Shown: positions 36,191-49,600 of the stretch, piece after piece
Layout of the letters: each line of letters starts with the position of its first letter
Position numbering within the stretch: position 1 is the first letter of the stretch
DNA from: Ricinus communis
Lineage: Eukaryota; Streptophyta; Magnoliopsida; Malpighiales; Euphorbiaceae
NCBI RefSeq assembly: GCF_019578655.1
Contig: NC_063265.1
Location: forward strand, 8,962,501 to 9,026,500
Reading direction: 5' to 3'
Length of the DNA: 64,000 nt
Position numbers and translations under genes: made by a program
The notes under the pieces: model-generated
The model's database searches: none
Seen by the model: only the letters and a program-made list of their open reading frames with translations
Told to the model about the DNA's origin: nothing

Positions 36191-38812
36191 GTTGTATCTG
36201 TATGAATCTTTGATAAAAATCACTTGTTCTGCGACGGTTTCTTTTTTTTTTTTGTATGGTTCACTTGCCTCAATATCTACACTAGAAAGAGAGGGAGGGG
36301 CAAGTGGGTAGTACAGAAAAGAAGGAAGCAGAAAGAAAGGAGGGCTTAGATGTGAAGGGTAAGCAAAGTAGAGGAGACAGGGAGCTTGATGTGTCTCCTT
36401 CTCTCTCTGCATCCTTATGTTCTACTTTATTCTCGGGTCAGATTCAGTATGCTCGCGAGCACTGTAGGTACAAACTTACAACCGTTCGATTAAATTTAAA
36501 AATATACTTGAATTAGTTATAATATTGTCTATGGTTATACACTTTGTTTGCACTTTATCTTTATCACCACATGATTTATTTTCTTTCTAAAACAATAACA
36601 AATGTTTGAAAAGGAAAAGAGATGGGTCTGGAAAGGCTAGATTAGAAGGCTAGAATCCTAGTCATTACACTTTATTATCAAATGTTTATTATTAACAAAG
36701 TAAAACTTACCTTGTAAATAATACGATTACTATAGATTTCCCTCTATATTATAAGGAAAAAGTACAAAATAATTATTACTATAAAATTTCTTTATATTTT
36801 AAGGAAAAAGTACCACAAATAAAACTATCTTATATTTTTTTCATACATGACCTAGTAATCTTATACATTTTTCTATTTAATCTCTGTTATTTCAGGTTTT
36901 CAAATGATATCACCTTATAAAAAAAATCACATAATTCTATATAAAATTATGTGAAATTATATAATAATACTTTCTCATAGTATAAACTGCATAGAAAAGA
37001 AGAAAGGTTTTATTTAAGATGAATAGGCACCCATTTATTGCATCATTTTCTCACAAACTTGTTGGGGTCTTTTACCTTTATTTGCTTTAGTCTTTTTTTT
37101 TTTAAGAAAAAGAACAGTATATGTTATTAACATATTAGTGTGTCCCATTAGAGAAAAGAGGGAATTTTTTTATAACATAGAAAAATCACTAAATTTTAAA
37201 AAATAAAAATCTGGAACTTGACATTTTAACTTCCGGCATCTGACCACCAGACTGCTTTTAGTCTTTGTTGGTTTCCATTGAAGAAGATGGTTCGTTGACC
37301 TTATTGGGCTGTGTTTGTATTGCATTAACGAGTGAATAAGAACAAGAATAATCAAATAGGTGAAGTACCGTCCAAGCTTTTGATTGGTTTGTGGTTGGTA
37401 AAGTGTAGGTGCATCATCAGTGAGTGGCCTCTTTCTTTGCAATTCATACCTTTCAGCTAACCAAATGGGATCTTGCCACGTCTGGGGTATGAGATGAGAC
37501 AATGTGGCAATTAGATTTTCTTTAAGGAAGTCTAGTCACGTGCAAGCATGTGAGTTGTCTGACGTGTACAGATCTTAGTGGGTGAAAAGGTTGCAAGGTT
37601 CTTTTCTACATTCAGATTCTTATAAAATTAGAGGGCAGGAGCAGCCGGTGAGAAATCTGTGTAAACTTGCACATTTCTCTCAACTTCAAAAACAAAAGTT
37701 TCTAACCAAATCACTGCTTTTGTATTATTTTCATGGTAATGAGATGAACAAAATTCATCAAAATTCATAGATTTTAAATCTATGAATAATAAAATCAATA
37801 GATTTTAAGAATAGAAAACTCATAATTTACTAGGGATAATTTTGGAGTAAGAGAAATTATGATAATTACTCTTCATTAAAAATGTGTGCTATTAATCTTT
37901 ATAAAAGTAGTAATTTACAAAAAGTTAATTTCACTAAATTCAAAAAAGTTGAATATTTAATATGAAAAATAAAATTTAAAATAATACTATTAAATCAAGC
38001 TTCTGAGTTCTTGCGATCCTGCTTTCAAAATCACGAAAATTTTGAAATACGAGGGAGGAGCCTGATGGTCACTGCGAAACCCTAACAAAATACAAAACTC
38101 AGGTTTCTACATCACAGTTTAGAAATTGTTTTCCTAATGGCTAATAAAAGCTTCCCACGTCACACACCCTGGTTGGTAACTTGGTGGTTGACAAAAGCTT
38201 TTCTTCACAGCTACTTATGCTTCTTGAGCAAAAATAATCATATCCCATAATTAACTTCTAAGACATTTGAGATAACATTAATCATTTATTATTAATTCTC
38301 AATCAAATAATAATAATAATTTTTGCTAAGACTAATACTATTTACCTAAATCTTGACGTTATTCAATTTAATTGATATTTTTTTTTTTTGAAAAAAAATG
38401 TCAGCTCTAAACGACTACCCGAAATTGAACAACATAAAATAAACTTAGAAAGTGGGAAGAAAATAAAACAGGCAAACACATATTTCGTAATTCCTTCAAA
38501 GAACACACTGACTTAATTCGAAGGAACAAGTGTCTCAAGTTACATAGAATTGTGACAATGGTGAAATTTGGGACAAAATTGAACAAAATACACTTGTGGA
38601 ATTTTTCTTATTTTGCTACCTAAAATGCTAGGTATAAGTGTGTGATCCTTTATCTACATGGACAGGAACAACAAAATTTATGATACAGATGAACAACATC
38701 AAATGAATTAGACTTACTCAAATTTATTGTCTTCTCGTCTTCGACATGACATGAATCTTAACTGAAACACTCCATATAATAAACGTACGTGTTCGAGAGG
38801 CCTGCGGTTCTT
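36191..38812. other. intergenic DNA between ATL and coiled-coil genes
   Basis: The part next to 36190 is the ATL leader and promoter and includes a GA-rich stretch. A non-ATG open frame at about 37170-37502 on the minus strand was considered and rejected. The last ~200 bases before 38813 are probably the 3' UTR of the coiled-coil gene. Nothing else is recognisable. Confidence 0.55.
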
Positions 38813-41800
38813 TTACGCCCTACCCTTCCTCTTATCATCCAACGCCTGTTGCATATAGTGTGTATATATATGTCATGCAGGAAGATTAGAAGAAGAGTCT
38901 TGAACAGGTATGGCTTATAGTAGCCTGTGATTCCGTAAAAGGTTTCCAAGTTTAACAACATTCATCTGATGAAGTTGGAAACCACGCCAAGCAGAGATGA
39001 GATCCATACTTCCATTTCGTACTTGGTATTATGTGTTCCCCTTTGTAAATATGTTAATAATATTCCATATGTTATTAAATAAATCGCCTTACTAATGCCG
39101 GTTCTGAGAGTATATGATATTATAATTTTGAACAAGGTAATATCACTGTGTCAAAAGGTAAATAAAACAACTTGCACAGGTACATTGTCATATTTAAAAA
39201 AAAAAAAAAAAAAAAAAGAATTTAAGAGATGAAAAAAGATACCTTGTTCTGGAACAATCTCATCGTCAAAACAAGAGTATCACGCACTCTGCAAAACAGT
39301 AAGAGTAGCATAATTTTAATTGCATTTATAAACAAAAGGAAAGACTAGTTGACTTGGGGTTAATGATTTGCTGCATGCATCAAGTTTAATAATATCTCTC
39401 ACTTTTGCAAATTGCAAAAGAGAATGTTACAAATACTTGAATCAAGCAACAAAATCTCTGGTGGTAACCATCTTGATGGTATGCAATGCAATGAAAGTTA
39501 AGATACTCAGATTTAGATACCAAATAAATCATCCGAGGAGTTCCAAGTTACATTACACAATCTTGTAAAATGAAAAATTAGAGGATTGTATGATAAAGGA
39601 GATTACAACAATGCCCAACTGTTCTGGGTTTATCATTTGCCACTCATCGTAAGCTCATAATTTACCCTCAAAATCAAGATTTATTCGAAATTATTTGTTA
39701 TCAGTGACATAGCGTATGCATCTTTTATAGTTAGTTTATTACATTAGTTAATTGATTGAAATGCAAGGCTGTATTATTATCATTTTTTAACCTTCATCGT
39801 GGTACCCATGTTCCCTTTTGAACCCTGTAACTCAGTTGAAAACTATTCCCCAGTAGTTGTCTAACTGTCAGGATGTTTATATTCCACCATCATGACCATA
39901 CTTAAGTTTCCTCACAAATGCCACTGCCACTCAGACTCCCATTTATCCTTCCTGTCACTCTCTCAAAATTCATTTCTCTATATTTCTCCTTAAATAGACT
40001 AAACCACTTTACAGCTTTTAGATGCAAAAGAAAAGGAAAATCTAACAAGCAGTTATATGATTCTTATATCATCTATCAAGATGGCTGGACTGTATACAAT
40101 TGTTTATAAGTATCACTATGAGGACACATCTTCAACATAAAGCTAACCACGCAATACAAGTGAGAGAAAAAGAGTACTGCGAAGTTCTTTTAAGCATGGG
40201 AGTCATTCTAAAAAAGGTAAGACCACCAGTAGTACAGACCCATTTGGCATGCTCCTTTACTATAAACCTATATACGACCAATCTACTTTAAAACAAGAAA
40301 AAAAGATGCTAACATGATTTCTGTTGAGAGTCCATTAGAAAAACTGAACATGTAATTAATAATTACCTAACGTTGTATGTATTGAGAGGATGAGAAGATC
40401 CACTAGAACAAGCTAACACGAATTGTGTTGAGAGTCCAGAAGGAATTTTGATCTGCAATGATAACAGTATAACATATAATACAGAATATTCTCCGAGCAA
40501 ACAATTAAATATTTTATGTGCAATTGTGCAAGTATAAAAGATGCATAAATATTTCTGCAAGATTTATATAGTTCTTGTAGTGTTCTTTTGAAGACATACA
40601 AAATAAATGATCCTAAGGTGAAAATACATGCACGATAAGAATTTTTCAAGTAATAAAATTGGTGAGCAAGGAGTTTCCTTTTAACTCTGCAGTTATCTAA
40701 TTAAGTGTTTTTCTTAACCAATTCAACTCACTTTTTTTAACATGCCAAATAAGTTTCATTGCTAAATTCCTACAAGCATAGGGTACTTTGGAAACACTTC
40801 AATTTTGTAAACATATTGAACAATCATAACCAAGGAATTGGATATTGGATTTGCTTGGATGTTAATAATAATGAAGGGCAGGGCCAAAACTAAAAACAAA
40901 GAAGAGGTTGAAGGTCAACCATAACCGGGAATTCTGTGATTTTATGAACTTAGCTTAGTGGAATATAATTTTTTGGTACTAAGAGATTCCATTAAAATCT
41001 AATAATAAGAAAATAGAAAGGGCAAAATTTGTTAATTTGATCTGGTACAAATTTGGGCTATGCTCAATTTCAATATAGTAACAAACGTACTGATAAGTTC
41101 TTCGAATATTTTTCTGCAATCAGCTCAATGTCATCGCTTATTGTCTTAATTTGGTAGCCTGATCGTCGCAAGATAAGAGTTGATGACTTCCATTTGTCAG
41201 AAGCGTCCGTCTATCAAAGGACATGAAATAGTTAGATCCTATAATCAGCTACAAGTCTAAAACATAATTCATATATTTTCTATTAGCTCTATCCCATATA
41301 TAGGGTATAGATAAATGAGAAGTACCATTTCCAACAAAACTTTTATTTGAATAACTAACAACCACTTTTAAAAAGTTTGTCTAACATATGAGTATTGTCA
41401 AACAAGGAAAACCTACCAGCAACTGAATGCTGAATGTGGCTTCACCTTTAGAAATATACATGTCAATTGCGTGCTGCATGTCTGGGTCTGTGGAAGCAGA
41501 TATTAGAAACTTGTCTAAACATCAAAACATTCAGAAGGAAAAAGCCAACGAACAAGAAGAAGAATCTTTTTATAACTAAAATGGAAATAAACACATTACA
41601 AGATTCTAAGGAAACATAGCTTTTAGCTCGATCATGATTTTATCTTTTCCTTCTTTTCTCCTTTTTGATCAATACATGAGAAAACAAGCAATGAGAATAT
41701 GCTCACAGAAAGTTGTCAAGTGTCCTTTTTAGTGTTTATTTTTTTCTCTTAGTGATGGCCATACAACAGCAGGTGATCCTTCCACTTTCCATAAACAACC

Positions 41801-44800
41801 TCACTAAGAAGTTCCAGTGTTATATCCACAGAATATAAACATCCAATATAAGCAAAATAACATCTTAATTCTCTACAGCAGGGAATCCCAGAGCTTCCAC
41901 GACTTGCTTACTAGACAGAGTGGCTGGTTACAAAATACTATCATATAAGTTTCATGTAACTGGTTTAGATAGAGAAAACTATGAACAGAAATACATACAT
42001 GGTTTTCACATTATATTCACTGGAAGAGGGGACAAAGCACAGAATTATAGAAGAAAACAAAGATAAAAAGTGAACCATTCAATGTCGGTATGTTAGACAA
42101 ATTGCTTAAAGCTATTCAAGCATAAACAAAAATGAAAATATACTGCTGAAATATTTTAAGAATAGTAACTAACTATTAGTTAACTTGGTCAAAGTATTTT
42201 CAATTGTTTTGAGATCCAACAAATATCTATTAGTTTCAAACACGAAAAATTAAATGCTTACCACATTTTATTTTGTTCTGATCATTTGCAAAACGTTTCA
42301 CCAGTTCTCCCTGATAACAATTAAACAATTTGGCATCAATAAGAAGCAAGCTTCTCAATATTTAAATATCTAGAGCAGTTATTTATGCTTGCTGCATATA
42401 TATGCAAGAAGTCAAATTTATAGAAAGTGGAAACAGAAAACCTTCAATTTGAACAAGAAAGTGGAAGAAGTACAAAGGATTATACAATGGAGCCAAAGCA
42501 AGAAATTGAGTTTTGAAGACTCTTTTCATTACTAAGGAGCATCAGATGCATATCAGGTTTAAAAGGCGTGTACAAATATTTGAAAAAAGAATTTTCTAAC
42601 TGCACATCTTGGTGCATAATAAAGTGTTGGAAATCCATTGACTGACTATATTCTGTTTACAAGAGAGGGTGTACGCTAGCTTCATTCATGAGAAAACACA
42701 TAGCGTTTCACCAAGACTGAGGATAATCAAGAACATATGGGAAACCAAGTCATTTCATGTCATGGTGATAGGTAAAAGGAAGCTAAATTGTTTCAAGCCA
42801 ACAGAAAGAGGTCAGTACTTCTATTAAATTTTGAGTGCACTAGAGCTAGATGCTACAAGAATTGGGAAGTCAATAACATTATCCGGACTGCTTTTTGTGG
42901 TATACAAATGCATCTAGATTTTCAATGGAAAACCAGTTATATATCAATTACAGTTTGATTCCAGATTTAAATTCTCCTTTTGAAGAAATTTTTTTATTTG
43001 AAAACATTACAATTGCCTCACTAAGTATTGCCACGCCTATAGCATTAGACATTCATGCCCCAGAGAAATGCTAGGCAAGTGACCAAAGAACCACTGTTTT
43101 TTATCAAACCTGGCGGCCTTGGTCATCCATCGGTATGCACTCAACAGCAATGAGCTTATCAACATCATCAGCAGTCACAACATATTCTGGATTTGTGGCA
43201 CCTGTATCAAATAATCCCACAAATACATATGTGTTATAACCTTTGAATTTAAACACTACTAATAACTTCCTTCCTCTCTACTTTGAACGAAATTTAGAAA
43301 AGCAAACAACTACCAGGTGAAAATTTTCATTTTGTTTCTCACCTTCAATGTACTGCCTAGTGCCATCCTCAAGATGACGAACCCACTGAAACATGCAGAG
43401 AGATGTTCCACGCACAGGATATCCACATCCAAGGAGTTTTCCTCCAGGTACAGCATCACCAATAATCTGAAAACCCTCTATGCCAGGGCCCTCTAAAATG
43501 CAACAAGTCATATTAGATTTTTGGACAGAGATCATGAACTTGTCTCTAGAAAGAACATCCTCACCTTCAGAAACAGAAGAAGCAATTTCATCATGTGAGC
43601 TGGAAGGATGGGGCAAGTCCATGGTCATCTCTCCTCTTCCAACTTCTCCGATACCTTTGTCAAATAATCTTTCCCTGCAAGTACAAAATCTATTGGTAAT
43701 CTACAAGCTCCCGAAAAGTAAATGATGAAAAACTAAATTGTTCATTTACAAGAATAAATGTTAAAAGACTGCATTCAGATGGCTGCAAAAGAAAAGTGCG
43801 AGAAGTGTTAAAATTCCTGATAAGTTGAAAGAGTAGAACCAGACAACTATTAGGCAAGCTATGATGTTTGGCAATGAGTTCTACATGCTCAAAAAAGAGT
43901 GGAAGGATTAAGGATGTATGACAGATTTATGCAATTATATGAAAGAACTAAGATGATATTGGGTATTAACGGAAAATAAGTTAAGCGACAGGGAAACAAG
44001 AAAATCTGGCCACTTTCCAACATAGACCAGATGTATAACTACAGAAGATAGGAAATTCAGACCATATAACTAAACAAAATGAGAGGTGGACCAAAAATGG
44101 CAGGAGGCAAAGGGGTCAAAATAGACATAGCATAATTTTCCTTTCTACAATGTGTAAATCACAAATACTTCTCCTTTTCTCTTTGGAGTTTACTAAAAGA
44201 GAAAGAAACCATTTAGCCACCTGAACACAAGATGCATGAAAGGAAAAGACAACTAAAGAAAACTGTTTAACGCTCTAAGACATCTAGCCCTACATTTTAC
44301 CAACAGTATAGCAAATTAAAGATGTTTTACAGTTTATAATTTGTCAAATACCATGAGCAAAGAACAATACCCATCAGAAGAAAAAGATTGTTGGACTAGA
44401 TTGAATATTCCGTTGGCTCTCTCATCATTAACATACTTGGTAGATTTAAATATTAGTAGAATTATTAATCTATTAAGTTTATGGAGAATGAAAACTACAA
44501 AGTAGTATGAAACTAATGCATTCAAAGCAAGCCGTAATATATATAACTTAATATTGATAAATTATTACATAAAGAAATTTATAGTGAAGATGCAAGCTCA
44601 ATACTTAATTTTCAATCAAACAAGTGATTGCTAAAAATAATATCATAATGACTATAGAAAATACAATTTTCACTTAACTTCTTTCTTTGGTTTATAAAGA
44701 ATTTAAAAAAAAGAAGAATTACTATTTACTGAATAATGGGACTATTAATTACTCAATGAGGACTAAGTTGGTTCCTTAAAATTCTATTAATTAATAGAAT

Positions 44801-47800
44801 TATTAATTTATTAACACTTAAATATAAGAGGGTTGATTGTATACAAATAGTACCAACCTAACAGGATCAAATGGGAACTCTGGGAAATTGTTGTTGCTAT
44901 CTTGAATCTGCATGAGAGAAAGAGTAAAAGCAAAATGGTAAAGAAATATGTAAAATGAATGATGATGCCAAGTTTATAGCAAGAAAGAGGCGAGATAGTA
45001 AAAAGGTAGATTACGTGCCAATAGTACCTTGGATTGATGAGGAACTTGATGCATCAAGAAGCCAGGACCAGGGTTATCTTTATCTTGAGATTCACTCTCA
45101 GGGTGAACAGCCACCTCTATCTCTCTAATTCTATCCTGTGGTAAATGTAAATGCATGTTGCTAAACATTATTATTAAATACAAAAGCTATTGTCTAAGCT
45201 CGAGACAAGAACACCAATAATATAAGAGAAGCACCTCAACACTAAAATTCAAGTGAGGACACAAAAAAGCTACAATCCAGAAGCAAATAGTAAATTGTCT
45301 TCCAAGAGAGGAAAGCGATCCTTGATGCAAGGAATATGAAGGAAAGTGATGAGAAAATGTTCCATAAGATTGCAAGTAGATAGATAAATCTGCAAGTCTA
45401 TTGTGCAAACACTTGAAAATATTTCAGCCCTTGGGTGGGAGAAGCATTTAACATTTTCTCAAAAGATTGTAAGAAGATAGATAAATCTGCAAGTCTATTG
45501 TGCAAACACTTGACAACATTTCAGCACTTGGGTGGGAGAAGCATTTAAAAAACTTAACCTCATGGGATGGTGAGGTACCATAGATGTATGTCTATGAAAA
45601 AAAATTAGAAGAGTTAAAGTAATATCACAGTAGGATCAAGGCAGATTGAATATATGGAAGACATGAATTACAATGATAAGATGCAAAACAAGAACAGTAC
45701 AAGGAGGTATGAAAGATTGTCATTTTGCTTTTCTCTAACAGAAATTTTAATCCCCCTGACCCACAAAGAGAGTTCTTCTACCCTCTCTGGGATGCATCAA
45801 CCAAAGTACCATTAAATAAAATCAAGACTCAAGTCTATCCTGCCCTAGATTTCCCTCTACTTTTATGGTGAACTTCACGCAATAGTCCATTAATAAAGCA
45901 AGGTAAACTCAGAATGAAGTGTTTCTAACAGAATGATGGCTGAACACTCTTTGTAGGACAGAACTAATATAATTTTCAGCTGAATGAACATAGACCATAT
46001 AGGAAAAAAAGTTGAAGCATATGCATACAGAAAAAGTTGATATCTAATACTAAAGTCAAATATCTAATGTAAGCATATGGTGGTAGAAAGAAACATAGGC
46101 CAATATAGATTCTTGCAAGCTTACATGTGAAGTTCTGATCTTCCACTCTAGTTGATCATATAGGCCCTGCAGAATACAAAGAAAATGAAAGATAATTTAA
46201 AATTTGGTGCAACTAAAGTACTGTTGACAGAAAATTAGAACATGTGAGACATAAAACAGTCTTATATGCCTGTCTGCCAACCAACAGAGTAGTAAACAGG
46301 AGGAAAATGAAAGTCAAACTACTTAAGAATGGTAAAAAAAGAAGCAATTAAGGCTTCAATACGACCTCATGGATAAACATGGAGCATAAAACATTGCTTT
46401 TACAAAGCTTGGACCTACAAATAAATCCTAATTGCTGAGATCAATGTATATACAGATATTTCAGTTGAAAAGCTATGGTCCCTAAGGGCACAATACAGTG
46501 ATTAAAACTTAGAGATCTCAGTGAGGAGATTTTAGGTCTAAACCATTAGGTTGGGGTAGGGGCAATTTATGGGATCAAGAGAGCCAACCCCATTGAGAAG
46601 GTCAGACATTGGGGAAGAAATTCCGAACAATGGGCTATTCTGCAATGTGTCTATTACCCAACAATAAAGAATATTGCCCCAACTGAATAAAAGAGACATT
46701 TATATCACACAGCAATTTAGTAATATTCCAATGAATAATTATGCATATAAATTATTTACATTCTGAAAGTTGATTGCAGATTTAAGAGAAGGCAAAGTGG
46801 ATAGAGGTATAACACAGAGATGCTACTCAACACAAAAGGAAAGAGTATTTCTCATGCCTAGCAAAAGAATTAGCAAAAATGACATAAATAACCAATGTGC
46901 CAAATATAGCAGTGGGCAGGCAGAAACAGAACAAAGAGTGATGCATTAATAAACTATGTACATAGAAGCCTCAAGTTCATACCCTATACTATGAGCCTGA
47001 GTCCACTTGTCATAGACATGACCAGTGCAGTAAACAAAAATACCTTCACATTGTTGGATATGGTAGAAGCATTCATCACATGGGGCCAAACTCCATATTC
47101 AGCCAGTAAGCCAAGCATAGATGACATGAAAATATATCTCTCGTCATCTACAACCTGGACGATAAAAACACCGCATAGCACATCAATATGGAGAACAAAT
47201 TTATGTACTAAATAATGGTCATTAGACATTCTATTAGGGACACAAAATACTTAACTCTTAACCATGATTGGACAAATATATTAAACCTAGATATGTAGAA
47301 TGATCTTCTTTAATAAAGATCAATATCTTAGTGTACTGAATGTCCATATCCCAAAGATGTTGAATAAATCTTGTTCGTGCTCTGGCTCATAGTGACAGAG
47401 GTATTATACAGTTGAAATTTGTGAAGGGAAGGTTTCACATGCAGGCCAACTTTTTTTTCTAGAAGAGGGTATTGTGCTCTTTTCATTAAGGATAGCAAAT
47501 ACCAACAAGGAAGTAATAAAATAGATTGTAGTTGTGGCAATAGTCCTTCTTTCACCTAGTAAATACTAATGTAGCCTGCGGCATGGAAGAATCATCAAAC
47601 CCAGTAAAGCATTGTCTTACTTTTCTCTCCTCTCTTACTCTATCTCTGTACACGCATACTTTTGTGCTCTCCAATACCACTACCCAACTCTTCTTTCCTT
47701 AGTTTTTATGGTACTACAAATGTAGCAAATTAAGGTCCATACGGCAGAGAAAATACATACAAGTTATCATAAGGGAACAGAAAGGTTAACTTGGATACAG

Positions 47801-48727
47801 AAACTGTAGTATACCTTCAATTCATGAGTCAATTTTAAATTATCCTCAAGATTGCCTTTTCTGCTAACCAATTCATTCAAGGCAGATGTAATGGCTTCAT
47901 TTTGCTTCTCGTCAATTGCCTATCACAAAAGAAGAAATGGCATCTCAGAATTTGAGCAGCAAAAGGATAAATCAGATTCAGCAATCCAGCTAGGAACGTA
48001 CAGAGGATGAGTAATGGGAAATATAAAAGTCTATATTCCAAGATAGACTAACCATTCTCAGATCAGAAAACTTCCTTTCCAAAATATATTTTTCATTCAG
48101 CAGTCGCAGCTCCTGACACCATAGAGACCCAAAACAATCCCAAACAAGTTGAACCTTAATGATACGTTTTCTATAACAATTACCCATATGAGGCTTTAAG
48201 AAACATAGCATACCCTCATACAGGCAGCTGCAATTTGTTGACGGAGAATCTGGATCTCCTCTTTCTGTGTTCTCGCTCTTGAATAAAGCTCCTACATAAA
48301 CTCATACAAACGTAATGTGCAATCAATCATCACCATAAGCATAAAATCAAAATTTCTATACAGAAAGTATGAGAACTTCAGTTCCAATACCATTGCCTCT
48401 CTGTCTTCAAAATAATTGAAATTGCCATCACCTTTTAACCTACTTTGTGTAAGATGCAGTTCAACGTTATACCAATAAAACAAAACATAAAATTACTCAG
48501 AAATAAAAATATCGTAAATACCTTATAGCCAATCATAAGAATTCCAGTCTTTATCAAATTGATTAACATTCAAAGAAGAATTAATGTTTATAAATATAGT
48601 CTACATCATACCTGTTTAAAGAATCAGAGCTTGGAGTAGGAGCCCTATTATTATTAGTCCCTTGCATAGAGTTTTTAGTTGTTGAAGACACTGTTGCAGT
48701 CCTCTTCAAAACTTCCTCCGACTGCAT
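38813..48727 (-). CDS. conserved plant coiled-coil protein, function unknown
   Basis: Seventeen coding exons in transcription order: 48727-48612, 48439-48391, 48291-48214, 48112-48053, 47919-47815, 47154-47044, 46166-46125, 45135-45028, 44907-44858, 43674-43343, 43201-43110, 42310-42262, 41487-41417, 41210-41091, 40452-40367, 39288-39243 and 38845-38813. They total 1548 bases and 515 residues in frame. The first ~55 residues are Ser/Thr/Asn-rich. Residues ~56-140 are heptad-like coiled coil (ELYSRARTQKEEIQILRQQ, KQNEAITSALNELVSRKGN). A compact region (~270-490) follows, with FQIIGDAVPGGKLLGCGYPV, QWVRHLEDGTRQYIEG, DDVDKLIAVECIPMDD and IKIPSGLSTQFVLACSSG. Its beta-rich look suggests one or two Ig-like or PH-like folds (inference). 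The end, ALDDKRKGRA, is basic. I do not know a demonstrated function. By gene order it corresponds to At3g03560 (from memory). Confidence 0.88.
45364..45550. repeat. 97-bp tandem duplication in an intron
   Basis: GATAGATAAATCTGCAAG starts at 45379 and again at 45476. The match continues through CTATTGTGCAAACACTTGA and GGGTGGGAGAAGCATTTAA with few differences. It lies in the intron between exons 7 and 8 of the coiled-coil gene. Confidence 0.92.
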
Positions 48728-49600
48728 TACTGCTCCCTTTACAATTATCAACTAATCCACGAATTGTACCTCATATTTTAATTTCACAGTCCTTGTCACC
48801 TGCTGCAGGTACAAGCACAATAATTCTTTTACAATGTTACTGCTCCCAAACGAGGTAAGATCGACTATATATGAGAAGTGCACAATCAGAAGATTCAGAA
48901 CTAATATTGACAACCATTTTATCTAACAAAGAGAAGCATAATAAAGATAAGAATAGCCAAAGCTTATTTTTTATCATCACCTATGAAGCAAATAATTTAC
49001 AGCAGACAATAGGCAAGAAATTTGCACATCTATAGAAAAAAAAAAAATCAAGAAAAAGAAAATGTTAAACATAAAATTAAACAAAAACGAACCAGAACTG
49101 AAAGCAATTCTCATCCCAGCTATACACCTACACACGATATATGCATTACTAGCAACAAAATCAACAAAACAAAATCAAAGTCACTCGGAATTCAAGAAAA
49201 AAAAATGCACTGCCGACAAAACAAGCTCTGGAAAAAACTTGAAAACTGCACATTCTCAAAAAAAAAAAAAAAGATAGTAGAATAGAAATTTGAAATTTTA
49301 AAAAACTTTATCACTACAGAGAATTTTAAAAGGTAAAAAGAAGAAACGACAGCAAGTACATCAAAAGACGAAATAATGTTCCGAAATACCAGAAACTGTA
49401 AAAAGAAACAAGAAGAAGAAGAAGAAGAAAGAAGATACCTGCTTATCAATTGATTGGTATTGCTGTTGAAAACGCAAACAGATAAAACTGCCACAATTTA
49501 TAAGGCTCCCGATCTATTCACTAAGCACTTACGTAAGCGAGCTTAGAGAGAGAGAGAGAGAGAGAGTGAGTTTGTTATCAAGAAAGTCCTGAGAGTGAGT
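48728..49600 (-). other. leader and leader intron of the coiled-coil gene
   Basis: On the minus strand a likely untranslated first exon ends ATAAGCAG with a GTATCT donor at 49439. An acceptor (TGCAGCAG before GTGACAAGG) near 48803 leads to the short untranslated stretch before the ATG at 48727. A CT/GA microsatellite of about 11 units at 49545-49566 lies in or just before the first exon, a common site for such repeats in plant leaders. Confidence 0.5.

Noticed and set aside
37170..37502. 110-residue minus-strand frame beginning SHLIPQTWQDPIWLAERYEL
   Set aside because: It starts at TTG, not ATG. It shows no recognisable domain, no splice partners, and its second half reads like random AT-rich sequence.
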